Source: Meloidogyne chitwoodi (Eukaryota > Nematoda > Chromadorea > Rhabditida > Meloidogynidae). From it: a DNA stretch of 64,000 nt. The notes under the pieces were generated by a model that was not told where the DNA came from, did no database searches, and was given only the letters and a program-made list of their open reading frames with translations. Both the position numbers and the translations under genes were made by a program. Numbering within the stretch: the stretch's first letter is position 1; each line of letters opens with the position of its first letter. The stretch lies in the NCBI GenBank assembly GCA_015183035.1, contig JACZZP010000008.1:62001-126000 (forward strand), read 5' to 3'. Shown piece after piece: positions 24,740-37,818 of the stretch.

Positions 24740-26790
24740 CGAATTTTTAAATATTATTTTAAAAATTAAAAAATATATAAAAGTAGGATTTAAGTAAAAA
24801 TGCTAAAAAAATAATAAAAGAAAGAAATCAATTTAGAAAGGAAATGAAATGAAAAATATAGAGGAATAAAAAGTGAATTGAGATGACTGAAATGATACGT
24901 TTTTTCAAGTCACATTTGTTGTTGCCGCTTTTTGACTATAAAAAGTCGTTACGAAAAATGTAATAATTTGAAAATCTTTAAATAAATTCATTGCTTCTTT
25001 TAATATAAAAATCCAAAATATCAACAACTTAAAGATCACAAGCAAAAATAAAGTTGTTAACTTAAGTTTGTAAACTCAAACAAAGCGGTGTTTTTCTGAT
25101 TACTTTATTTAATTCTGATTTGTGTTTTTGTTTTTTGTTCTAAATAATTCTGATTTTTATGCTTTTTTAAGTTTAAATTTTCTGATTTTTTAATAATATA
25201 AAATGAGTTGGTCTTTTAGGTTTGTTAGGGAAAACACATGATTATATACACTTGTTTTTTTTAACTTTTAAATAATATATGTAAAAAGCTTCTGTTGTCT
25301 TAAAAACTGAGGGATTCTTATTGACTTTATAAAAATAAATATTAAAAATAAAATTTTAAAACTAATTTTAATTAAAAAACAAAAGATTAAAATTAATAAA
25401 AATAAACATTCTTTTACAAAAATTTTCATTGTTTTCAAAGCTAAAATGGCACATTATTAACAAAAAATAAATATATCAAAAAAGAATTAATGACGTAAAT
25501 ATTACAAAATTGGCAAATTAGAATTTATGTCACGCATCTTTAGAAAATAAAATATATTTTTATATTTATTAAATAATTATAGAAATAATTTTCTTTTAAT
25601 TATAAACATTTTCGGCAATATTATTAATTTATTTTTATAAATTTTAAGTATAAAATTTCTGAGACTCAAATGGTTGCCAGCATTTCTCTTTCATTTTTTA
25701 AAGAGATACAAAGTTTCAACTCAAAAACTTTTTTACTGTTTTTTATTTACCTAATATCATTAAAAAAAACATATAAGATTGACACTCTGTTATGAACTTA
25801 ATTGTTGAATTTTTCTTCTTAATTTTATCTTCTTAAATTTTAATTAAAAATTTAACTGTATTTTCTGTATAATTTCAAATCTAAATTTCTTCTCTATTCT
25901 CCCACAAAATTAGAGTAATAAATTAATTAATGCACAAAAATTAAATTTTCTTGTCCCCTTGAAATTGCAGTCTTTTTCCTTTTTTTGTAGTTGTAGTACT
26001 TTTTTCAATTTACACATCTTTACTGTTTTAATATTCTTTTTATTATACATATAATTTTACCAAATTTATCCTCTTTCCCTTTCTATGAACCTTTTTATTT
26101 TTAATCAAGCCCTTTCTCGCAAAAAATTTTGTGTTCTTCGTTCCGCTTCCTTTACTTTTTACCTTCTTTTTAGTATTGCCAAAGAAGCGTGTGTGTGTTT
26201 TACATGCGCATATACAAAGTTAAAACTATATTTTATTTTGCTCAGAGCCGTTTCTTTTAACGTTATTTAATCGCTTCTGCAAAAATTATTTTTATTAAGC
26301 AACATAAAAATGTTATTTTAATAATTATGGGTTAAATACGTATGTACAAATATAATTATTTTAACAAAAAATATTTTTTATAATATTAATACCATTCGAA
26401 AGAACAGAGAATTTGAACAAAATAAATTAAGAATTGAGGTAAATTTTCTTTATTAAAAAAATTTCAAATTTAAACAAAAAAAAATCCCTAAAAAAGGCTG
26501 TTCGGGTTTTATTGCAGCGAATATATATTTTAAATTTGCAGCTATTCGTTGTTTTTGAAACCTGAACTGCCTTAAGGCGATATTATAAACTAAATATATT
26601 TATTGGATTTAAATAATTTTTTAAACTCCTAACAATAAGAGCATTTAAATAGAGGTAAGCATTCGCAAAGAGAATTCGGTAAATTAATGTATAATTCAAA
26701 AGTAAAAAAATTAGATTATTTAGAAACAAAATATTTTTTTGCGAATACATGGGGTGTTTACAAAACGACATAAGCTACAAAATGCGGTTG
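24740..26790. other. Long AT-rich gene-free region
   Basis: Two kilobases without a supportable gene. Short frames such as the ones at 26085-26270 and 26583-26771 have the Phe/Leu/Ile/Tyr-rich composition of random AT-rich DNA. No clear repeat family was seen apart from homopolymer runs. Confidence 0.55.
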
Positions 26791-27003
26791 GGGTCAGTTC
26801 AGTATTGCTAGTTCAGTTTCAGTACAAACGGGGCCAGTCAGTATCAATAAACTTTTACACAGAAATGGTGGTTTTTTTCTTTATTTTAAAATTCTTTTCA
26901 CATTTTTCGTAACTTATTTACCTCATTCGTTTATATTCTTTCAGTTTTAGTAGGTTCACCAAGAAAATATAGGAATTTTGGGAAAACACTGGTACTGAAA
27001 TGA

Positions 27004-27097
27004 CCCCTTTTGGTAATACTAGGTTTCGTTCCCCTATTTTTTATTTTTCCCTTTTAACTTATTTTCTCCTTTGCTTCGAGCATGTAAGAAAGATTAA
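27004..27097 (+). repeat. Left inverted-repeat arm
   Basis: Contains GGTAATACTAGG, TTCGTTCCCCTATTTTTTAT, CCCTTTTAACTTATTTTCTC and GAGCATGTAAGAAAGATTAA, each found in the same order on the opposite strand at 29653-29552. Differences are a few substitutions and short indels. Confidence 0.8.
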
Positions 27098-27184
27098 TTT
27101 TTTGGTATATAGGTAACTAGTATGAGAAATTTGAATCATATTCTAATTTTATTAATATTTTTGAAATATGGACAAATTAAAAAT

Positions 27185-27362
27185 TTCAAATTACGTTTGA
27201 CGGATGCCACACTCAATCTATAGAATCACTCTGGAGCACTTTAAACGCAAGTTCCGTCCCCAATCCGGTAATACTTCTAGGACATATCACACTTATCTTC
27301 TGGAATTCTTGTGGCGAAAACGCTTTGGTGATATTTCAAATGTATTTTTTAATTTTTGGAAC
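27185..27362 (+). pseudogene. Merlin/ISXO2-like DDE transposase C-terminal remnant (frameshifted)
   Basis: In frame one, bases from about 27197 read DGCHTQSIESLWS, the HTQxIE..W motif near the C-terminus of Merlin and IS1595/ISXO2 transposases. In the next frame over, the reading continues HFKRKFRPQSGNTSRTYH, then YLLEFLWRKRFGD, which is the family's (y)L.EFlWR..fg ending. A frameshift therefore falls at about 27230-27237, between the two. Nothing resembling the DDE core or N-terminus is found upstream, so this is a deleted, inactive copy. The match is from recognised family signatures only. Confidence 0.6.
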
Positions 27363-27368
27363 CAAGTT

Positions 27369-27843
27369 TCACTTTTTTTCCAAAAAACCAGTTTCCAGCA
27401 TGTTTGACTCATCCATTATAAAACATTTCTTTTCGCCTTTACAACCTGCTCTCCGCAAAACAAGTCTAACATCCTCATCAAAATCAGAACCCTTGTATTT
27501 TGAATGAACTTTGAGCTGAAATTATCCTTTTGGATTTAAAATCAACTAATATAACCTGTACAACAGAATAACAATTCATCCCAGCAGCAAAACGCGAAAG
27601 CGTTGTTTTTCCAGAGCCAGAAACACCAATCAAAAGCAGATGACCCTGAGGTTGACGAAATACACGATCAATTCGAAGAAGATGATCAAGCATTTGATCA
27701 TATAGAACAATGCCAACATCAATTTCTTCTTCATTATATTGTTTTAAACGATGAGTCATATGATCCGCAAGTTCTTTTTGGGAAATGGGTGAATATTTCT
27801 AAATAATATTTATATAAATTTTATATTTATATATTTCTAAAAA
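27369..27843 (-). pseudogene. Cytoplasmic dynein heavy chain fragment, AAA3/AAA4 region
   Basis: Minus-strand exons read [39 protein letters not shown], then [20 protein letters not shown] (Walker A of AAA4). A further exon has [18 protein letters not shown] and [13 protein letters not shown] (Walker B). The match to dynein-1 heavy chain is clear, but immediately after LETGFLE, where ERMNTLLANGEVPG is expected, the frame runs into a stop at 27369-27371 and the rest of the motor is absent. The upstream exon, ending YSFWLET, lies in the first copy of the 298-bp repeat and is joined by a normal intron. It is a fragment, not a functional gene. Confidence 0.75.
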
Positions 27844-28737
27844 CCGTTTCAAGCCAAAAAGAATAAAGAAATGGGCGTTTCATTATCCTCATTTCTGCAT
27901 TCAAATCCTTTTCATTTATAAAATATTTCCTGGCAAGTTCATCAACCAATTTTTCTGTCCATTGCCTTACATCGGGGACGTAAATATGAGGATTCTGCTC
28001 GTAACCTGGCCCCATGCTTCTCAATCATGGGTTGGCGTACCGCCATTAACAAGGTACCCATCCAATTCTTACCTCTCCATACTTTACCCTCTATTAACTC
28101 CGAAGTCGAAATCCCCGCACCCCACTTTGGGTCGTACGGATCCGTTTCAAGCCAAAAAGAATAAAGAATTGGGCGTTTCATTATCCTCATTTCTGCATTC
28201 AAATCCTTTTCATTTATAAAATATTTCCTGGCAATTTTATCAACCAATTTTTCTGTCCATTGCCTTACATCGGGAACGTAAATATGAGGATTCTGCTCGT
28301 AACCTGGCCCCATGCTTCTCAATCATGGGTTGGCGTACCGCCATTAACAAGGTACCCATCCAATTCTTACCTCTCCATACTTTACCCTCTATTAACTCCG
28401 AAGTCGAAATCCCCGCACCCCACTTTGGGTCGTACGGATCCGTTTCAAGCCAAAAAGAATAAAGAATTGGGCGTTTCATTATCCTCATTTCTGCATTCAA
28501 ATCCTTTTCATTTATAAAATATTTTCCGGCAATTTTATCAACCAATTTTTCTGTCCATTGCCTTACATCGGGGACGTAAATATGAGGATTCTGCTCGTAA
28601 CCTGGCCCCATGCTTCTCAATCATGGGTTGGCGTACCGCCATTAACAAGGTACCCATCCAATTCTTACCTCTCCATACTTTACCCTCTATTAACTCCGAA
28701 GTCGAAATCCCCGCACCCCACTTTGGGTCGTACGGAT
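27844..28737. repeat. Three tandem copies of a 298-bp dynein-exon unit
   Basis: Units begin at 27844, 28142 and 28440 (each with CCGTTTCAAGCCAAAAAGAA) and are nearly identical, differing at a handful of positions such as AAATGGGCG/AATTGGGCG. The minus strand of each unit includes VPDVRQWTEKLVD and YFINEKDLNAEMRIMKRP, ending SFWLET, the dynein segment just before AAA4. Only the left-most unit is followed by the intron to the next dynein exon. Because 298 is not a multiple of three, the frame shifts at each junction, so the array does not encode a repeat protein. Confidence 0.9.
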
Positions 28738-28739
28738 TT

Positions 28740-28947
28740 GTTTCCACGAGCAATACTATTCGGACAAAAATTTGCGAATTTCACGCCAATAACTAAAAGT
28801 ACCTGCGCCCACAGCCTACTCACGTACTGAAACTTCTTGTCCAAACATTCTACGTTGTTGGGGTGAGTGAGCTTTGGAAATGTGGATAGATAACCCCAAT
28901 GCTGATTTAAAATTATCTCTTTCGCAATGCATACGATTTTCATGCAC
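28740..28947 (-). other. Exon-like segment of unknown origin within the composite unit
   Basis: The minus strand is open over [18 protein letters not shown] and HWGYLSTFPKLTHPNNVE to KKFQYVSRLWAQ. Composition is that of a coding exon, and it lies between two dynein pieces. I could not match it to a particular dynein region. Confidence 0.35.
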
Positions 28948-29316
28948 CTAACCTTTGACATTGCAGCTTGAATTGACGGGTCCAAATCTTGAAGTGAAGT
29001 ATATTACAACAATAAAAAAATAATAATAAAGACCTGCAAAAATTTTCTTAAAATGTTTTTGAACTCGAACCAGATCCTTTGAATTGCCAAGAATTTCTAG
29101 TAAATCCGCATCACCAATAAAATAAAAGCGAGGAAATGAATTCCTTTCTCGTTCCAAATATTCAACCAAAGCTTTTTGAATTTTTGAAAGTGAATCTGCA
29201 AGGCTTTTAAGTGTTTGTTGAGCTCCTTGCATGCGTAATACCTTATTTGAGCTCAGATGATCCATATTGTCATTCATTTTTAATAGTAAGCGGAATAAAC
29301 TCTTCCGAAATTCCAT
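28948..29316 (-). pseudogene. Cytoplasmic dynein heavy chain fragment, linker region
   Basis: The minus strand reads [40 protein letters not shown] and [20 protein letters not shown], then KHFKKIFAG before a GT donor. This is the linker part of dynein-1 heavy chain (human SKIQKALGEYLERERSSFP and RFYFVGDEDLLEIIGNSK), normally roughly a thousand residues before AAA4. The AAA1 and AAA2 modules that should follow are missing, so this and the AAA3/4 piece are remnants of one gene collapsed together or captured separately. Confidence 0.75.
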
Positions 29317-29344
29317 AGTCTTGATAGAAGAAATTGAAGCTTTA

Positions 29345-29551
29345 ACTGGAACATGAGCTAAAAATTAAAATAAGTTTACAACATCCCGCCAATATCTGAA
29401 TTACTTTTTCAAAAGTAATTCATTTAACCATAAACATACTTAAATCTATCGTCAGAATTGGTAAGACACCATCTGCTAAAATATCCAATACTAGTGAATG
29501 TGTCTCGTCATTGTCATTTATTTCTTGTGAACGTGAATAAAAATCAATTCT
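29345..29551 (-). other. Open segment next to right inverted-repeat arm
   Basis: The minus strand is open from about 29575 to 29440 with RSQEINDNDETHSLVLDILA. Its first codons (EHVRKI) lie inside the inverted-repeat arm and so are duplicated, inverted, at 27080. I do not recognise it. Confidence 0.3.
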
Positions 29552-29653
29552 TTTAATCTTTCTTACATGCTCTAAGCAAAAAGAGGAGAAAATAAGTTAA
29601 AAGGGAAAAATAAAAAAATAGGGGAACGAACCCTAGTATTACCCCCCTTTTGC
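29552..29653 (-). repeat. Right inverted-repeat arm
   Basis: The reverse complement of this block matches 27004-27097 throughout, with AGTTAAAAGGGAAAAATAAA and GGGGAACGAACCCTAGTATT as the most obvious matching strings. An adjoining 29654-29690 block extends the match to the outer left arm at about 26795-26835. Confidence 0.8.
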
Positions 29654-29686
29654 CTGAGACTGAACTGACAGTACTGAACGTCTCCT

Positions 29687-29822
29687 ATACATTTTGGGAT
29701 CCGACATTTTGTGCCATCGGCCAAAAAACGACATTTCTTGCCACAATATTTCAACGGCGATGAAATAGCTGGTACAATATGTCGTCTATTGGCCGGTGGC
29801 ACGAAATGTCGTATCCCAAAAT
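29687..29822. repeat. Long hairpin (foldback) element
   Basis: The left arm GGGATCCGACATTTTGTGCC and the right arm GGCACGAAATGTCGTATCCC are complementary except for two mismatches. Complementarity continues inward (ATCGGCC with GGCCGGT, and CGACATTTCTTGCCA with TGGTACAATATGTCG), giving arms of about 50-55 bases and a loop of about 25. Its core resembles the CGACATTTCGTC core of the elements at 31123 and 56018, so it may be a distant member of the same MITE group. Confidence 0.8.
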
Positions 29823-29829
29823 GTCGGGA

Positions 29830-30777
29830 AACGTTTAATTTTCTCTGATATATTTCTTTAATTTATCATTAAAATGTCAAAATCAATATTAATCTTTATT
29901 TATCAAATTAAATGTCTGAACCCCAAAAAAATTAATTGATTGAAAGAAAATGTTTAAAAGAGCGGAATAATTCGATTAAATGATATATATATATAATATT
30001 TAAATTATAATATAGCAGTGAAATTTATAGAAGAAAATTTTGCTCTGATCGGGATTTTAAAGATTATTTCTTTGATAAAAGATATGAACTGAGATAAATT
30101 ATACGAAAGAATATTTGTGTCCATTTATACGCAGACAGTTACTTAAAAAAGTGATTAGAAAGATGATAAAATACCTTTGTATTTTATAACAAATTATTTG
30201 TCAACTTGTTGAGTCAAGTCAGTCTCGAATATACTAATCGGAACAAAAGAGTCTCGAATTACTGATTAAATATTTTGAGCATAATTAAGAGAAGTGCTAA
30301 AAGTACTTGACACACTAATTACATTAAAAAAGAAAAAATATTAATTATTTAAAAAAAGAGAAATGTTTGAAGATATAAGAGAAGAGGAAGTAAAAAAGCA
30401 TGGTCTACTTCCCCTACCCCAAAATAATCAACGAGAAATTTTTTTCTGGACCTGTTATAGAAATTAAAATGAACGGGAAAGCAAAATCAGATTAACAAGA
30501 ATTGATATATTTTCTTCATCTTTTTTAAAGAAATTTTGATTTAATTCACCTTTTTTAAAATTAAAGTCATTAATCTTTTAAACAAAATTTTTGTAAATTA
30601 TTTATGCTTTACTTTTTTTTATTCCGCCCGAAAAACTGTTGCATTTTTGGATTTAAAAAAGGTGTTAAAAAATACAAAAATACTCTTTTTTAATTTAACC
30701 TAAATTATCTTTTTTAATTCAAAAAGTGCTTTTAAAACAAAAACAGTTTTTTGTCTTTTATTTTAATAAAAAAATAA
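29830..30777. other. AT-rich intergenic region upstream of MLT-10-like gene
   Basis: About 0.95 kb with no supportable gene. It presumably contains the promoter of the plus-strand gene beginning at 30778; no motif stands out. Confidence 0.5.
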
Positions 30778-34305
<3,528 letters not shown>

Positions 34306-34513
34306 TAATAAAAAAATTTAATTTTATCTTTTCATTTCTTTTTTCACGCCAATATAAAAAAACTTTTTAACAGTTTTACGTAAATTGAAAAGAAAAGTTG
34401 GAAAGTCAAAGAGAAGAAAACTGTTTGAAATAGATGTAAAATGCACTATGTAAAATTTAAAAAACCCGAAAGTCAACTGTTTTATCATCTTTTGTTCAAT
34501 ACAAAAAAATCAT

Positions 34514-37494
34514 TCAACGTGAAGAGGGTCTACGAAAACATGATTTTATTGCCTTTAAACTTTGTTGTTCCAAAGAATCATTTAATTTTATAAATTCTTG
34601 ATTGGAAGTAACACTCTTTATATCGTCCTGAATCTATAAGTTAGTAAAAATTAATTTTAAAAAGGTTGTCCACTAGGCAGGTTCGAACCTAGGTGTTTGT
34701 TGTGTTTTCACCCACACAAAATCAGGCACTTTACCACTAAGCTATCGAGGCTATATTTTCATTTTTCTTTTATTAATCTTTAACCTCAATTAATTTCCCT
34801 AAATAATCGAATAACTTACATTTTTGCAGTCCTTTTGTTGCTTTTTATCAAGTTGTTCAATTAATTCTAATCTATGACGTTCCTCATCACTTTTTTGTTC
34901 TTCCACTTCTCTATAATCTTCATAAACCAATTCTATATTTTCATCAATTATGCTATAACACTCTTCTTTTTGTTCTTTGATATTTTGAAAATTTTCTTCG
35001 TCTTCCTCCAATTTTTTTATATTTTCATTATCTTCATTCATTACAATTGTTGGAGACGGTGATTTCGGTGATTCATCTTTTGCTGATTTATGGCTATGGA
35101 CCGAAGAATAAGTTGATGAGGAAGAACTACGACAATGACGTTTTCTTTTGCTTGAAGCTGAAAATAAATGAAACAATTTTTTACTTTAAAATATTTTTGT
35201 TAGAAAATAGGTTATTTTTGTTACATTCGAATCTCTTCTGCCTAAACATTGAAAAATTATGGAGACTAAAATGTCTTTTTTGAACTCAAAAACGATTGAT
35301 AAGTTTTTTATGAGACATATCTTTAGAAGAGCTCAAAAAATTAAATTTCAGTGCAATGAAAATTATAGGGAATTGTATATACTGTATTCTAGGAGATTTT
35401 TCCTCTAAGGAAAATTAGGCCAATTTTGGCATATGTGGAAGAGCTCGAAAAAATGGATCGAATGAGCTATGGATATTCAAAATCCTACAACCCGAATTCG
35501 AGATAGGTTACTGTATATTTGAACTATTTTTACTTTTTTAGCTTTTTTTCTAAGAATCAGATTTGTCTGGATTCTATATATTATTTAAAGCTCGAAAAAC
35601 TGATTAAAATATCAAAAAATTAGAAAATTCGAAGTCGAAATAAAAGCCAATAAACATTTAAAAATTAGCGATTTCATCGATAAAGTTTCATCGATGAGTT
35701 TTATCTCAGCGGTGAGTCCACCGTCTCACCGGTATTTTTTTTACCGGTGAGTTTTCTCTCATGAGTCAGTTCATGAGTGAGTTTCGATAGTGAGTTTTAG
35801 CCCATGACTGAGTTTCATTGATGAATTTTATGGCGATTTTTTCGATAATCAGAATCAAATATTAAAAAATTAGAAAATTCTGACTTTTAAAAGTCGAAAT
35901 AAAAACCCCTAAACATTTAAAAATTAAAGGGGAAATGACTAAAACTTGTTTTTTTTGAGTTTTTAAACTATTGGAGAGATTTTAATGAGACATATATCAT
36001 TGGAAAGAGCTCGAAAAATGGAGTCGAATGAGCTATGTATATTCAAAATACTACAACCAGGATTCGAGAAAATGGCCCATAAACATCCATGAATTCGATT
36101 ATAATACAGTAAGAAAATGTTAAATTAAAATTTCAGTTGGCACTGAAAAGTCTGTTTATAATTAATTAATTTTGTTAAATACCTTTTCAGTGCAGATGAT
36201 AAATATGGGGAGATGTATATACAGTATTTTTTGACTTTTTTTTCTAAAAGTCGGATTAGTCTGGATTTTATATATTATTTAGAACTTGAAAAACTGAATA
36301 TAATATCAAAAAATTAGAATATTATGACTTTTAGAAGTTGAAATAAAAGCCCCTAAACATTAAACAATTTTATGTGGGAAATGTCTAAAACTGACTTTTT
36401 CGAGCTTTTTTTATAAAAGTCAGATTTGTCTGATTTTGATATATTTTATAGAGTTCGGTATTCTGAATCAAATATCAAAAAATTAGAAAGTTCCGACTTT
36501 TAGAAGTCGAGATAGGTTACTGTATTTTTAGCGTTTTTATGAATTTTTGAGATTTTTTCTAAAAGTCGGATTAGTCTGGATTTTATATATTATTTAAAGC
36601 TCGAAAAACTGAATACAATATCAAAAAATTAGAAAATTCTGACTTTTAAATGTCGAAATAAAAGCCCCTAAGTTTAAAAATCAGCGATTTATCGGCGAGT
36701 TTTCTCCCAGCGACGAGTTTTCTCCCACGGACGTTTTTTCATCCACGGACGTTTTTTCGCTACGAACAGGCTAATTATGTATATTTGAGAGCATAAAAGC
36801 TTATTCAAACTAGCTATGGTAGAGCCTGCTTTTGCAAACTTAAGTTTTAATAAATGTCAATTACCTTTTAATTTTTTAACAAAACTAAAAAGCATACATT
36901 TCCCAACTGTTTCGCCTTCTTTCCTTTCTTCTTTCTTATTTATTGAATATTTAATTTTATGAATGTTTTTATGACTATAATGATGTTGGTGATGTTGATG
37001 ATGATGAAAACTTTTTCTTTCATCATTTTTTGCTTTCAAATATTTTTCTCTTGCTAAATTTTTTGATAAAGAACGTAATTCCATCCGAGTAGGGTCTGTG
37101 GGTGAATCGCTACCTCTTCTTTTATGTTTCTTTTTATTTCCAGAATGTGGAGAATTTGAGTGCCAAGAAGATGAACGAGAAAGTGATCTATAATAAAATT
37201 TTAATAATCTGGGAAAAAACACAAACTTTGAACGACTCTTGTTACGAATGCTGCTTCTTGAACTATTTCTACTATTTTTATGACTTCCACCTTCTTTCTC
37301 ATGTGAAGATGCTGAAATTGTTGAACGTCTTGAACGTTTATGTGGAGTGCTAGATCTTGAAGATCGGTGGTGATGATGATGACCTTTTTTTGATTTTCGC
37401 TTTCTGTGCTCTCGTTCTTCGGCAAAGATATTACCAGAACTACGGACAGGTGAAATATATCGGTTATGACCATTTTGGCCTCGACCTCGCCTAC
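34514..37494 (-). CDS. RS-domain nuclear protein
   Basis: Exons at about 37490-37220, 37185-36870, 35160-34820 and 34632-34514 encode a strongly basic then acidic protein. It has an RGRGQNGHNRYISPVRSS start and His/Lys/Ser/Arg-rich RS runs (KRSRRSTISASSHEKEGG, SLSRSSSWHSNSPHSGNKKK). A His-rich tract (FHHHQHHQHHYSHKNIH) follows, then SSKRKRHCRSSSSSTYSS, an acidic Glu/Asp-rich stretch, and PSSR-stop at 34514-34516. It looks like a splicing or mRNA-processing factor. Its first exon is open upstream with RGG-type residues, so it may be the continuation of the CCCH/RGG gene at 37819-38580. The intron of about 1.7 kb is unusually long here and filled with repeats. Confidence 0.55.
34668..34756 (-). 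repeat. tRNA-derived element
   Basis: On the minus strand, GCCTCGATAGCTTAGTGGTA (A-box) and ACCTAGGTTCGAACCTGCC (B-box) lie about 45 bases apart, with GTGTGGGTGAAAACACAACA between. It is in an intron of the RS-domain gene. Lack of a closed acceptor stem speaks against a functional tRNA. Confidence 0.6.
35300..36720. repeat. Degenerate interspersed repeat field
   Basis: At least five imperfect copies of a block containing CTAAAAGTCGGATTAGTCTG, TATATATTATTTAAAGCTCG and TATCAAAAAATTAGAAAATT then CGACTTTTAGAAGTCGAAAT start near 35548, 35840, 36240, 36410 and 36550. A second block (GAGCTCGAAAAAATGGATCG, GAATGAGCTATGTATATTCA) occurs near 35440 and 36005. A GTGAGTTT-type minisatellite occupies about 35695-35825. 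CGACTTTTAGAAGTCG is itself palindromic. The field fills the long intron or gap of the RS-domain gene. Confidence 0.75.
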
Positions 37495-37818
37495 AATTAA
37501 AAAAACATTTTATTTTTCTTTAACGAGAAAAAGAAGAATATTAAAAAGTCCTGAATTAAAAAAAATTTATTACAGTGTTTAAAGCTCTTCTATGTATAAA
37601 CATTTCTTCTATACATATTTTTAATTTTTTTTTTTAATATTTTTTTAACCCACAATTTTTAAACTCGTTTAAATTTCATTAAAAGTTTTAATTCCGTTTA
37701 TTTTCCTTTGTGGGGTATTGCCATTAATTTTGGCGTTTTCCAATTATCCTCTTCAATTTTTTTTTAAATTTTTTAAAGATTTTAGAGGGGAATTTCCTTA
37801 TATATTTTTTTTCATTCC

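Larger units (their letters stand above)
26795..29690. mobile_element. Inverted-repeat-bounded unit with Merlin-type transposase tail and dynein exons
   Basis: The two ends of this 2.9-kb stretch are inverted copies of each other. An outer block with GTTCAGTATTGCTAGTTCAG at left corresponds to GTTCAGTACTGTCAGTTCAG reading inward from the right, and an inner block of about 95-100 bases (27004-27097 against 29552-29653) is nearly identical. The left arm has an extra stretch of about 170 bases between the two blocks. Inside lie a frameshifted transposase C-terminus (+), exons of cytoplasmic dynein heavy chain (-) in correct relative order but lacking about a thousand codons between them, and a 298-bp triplicate. 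The simplest reading is a defective DNA transposon that captured or inserted among host exons. No target-site duplication could be fixed. Confidence 0.55.

Noticed and set aside
27942..28753. 126-residue minus-strand frames and 85-residue plus-strand frames repeated in the 298-bp array
   Set aside because: They arise from reading through junctions of a dynein exon triplication. The period is not divisible by three, and the frames mix exon with non-coding sequence.
28740..29316. A complete second dynein heavy chain gene
   Set aside because: AAA1, AAA2, the region after Walker B of AAA4, AAA5-6 and the stalk are all absent, and the frame stops at 27369.
34874..35283. Plus-strand frames opposite the RS-domain exons
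   Set aside because: Phe/Ile/Tyr-rich shadows of Lys/Glu-rich coding exons on the minus strand.
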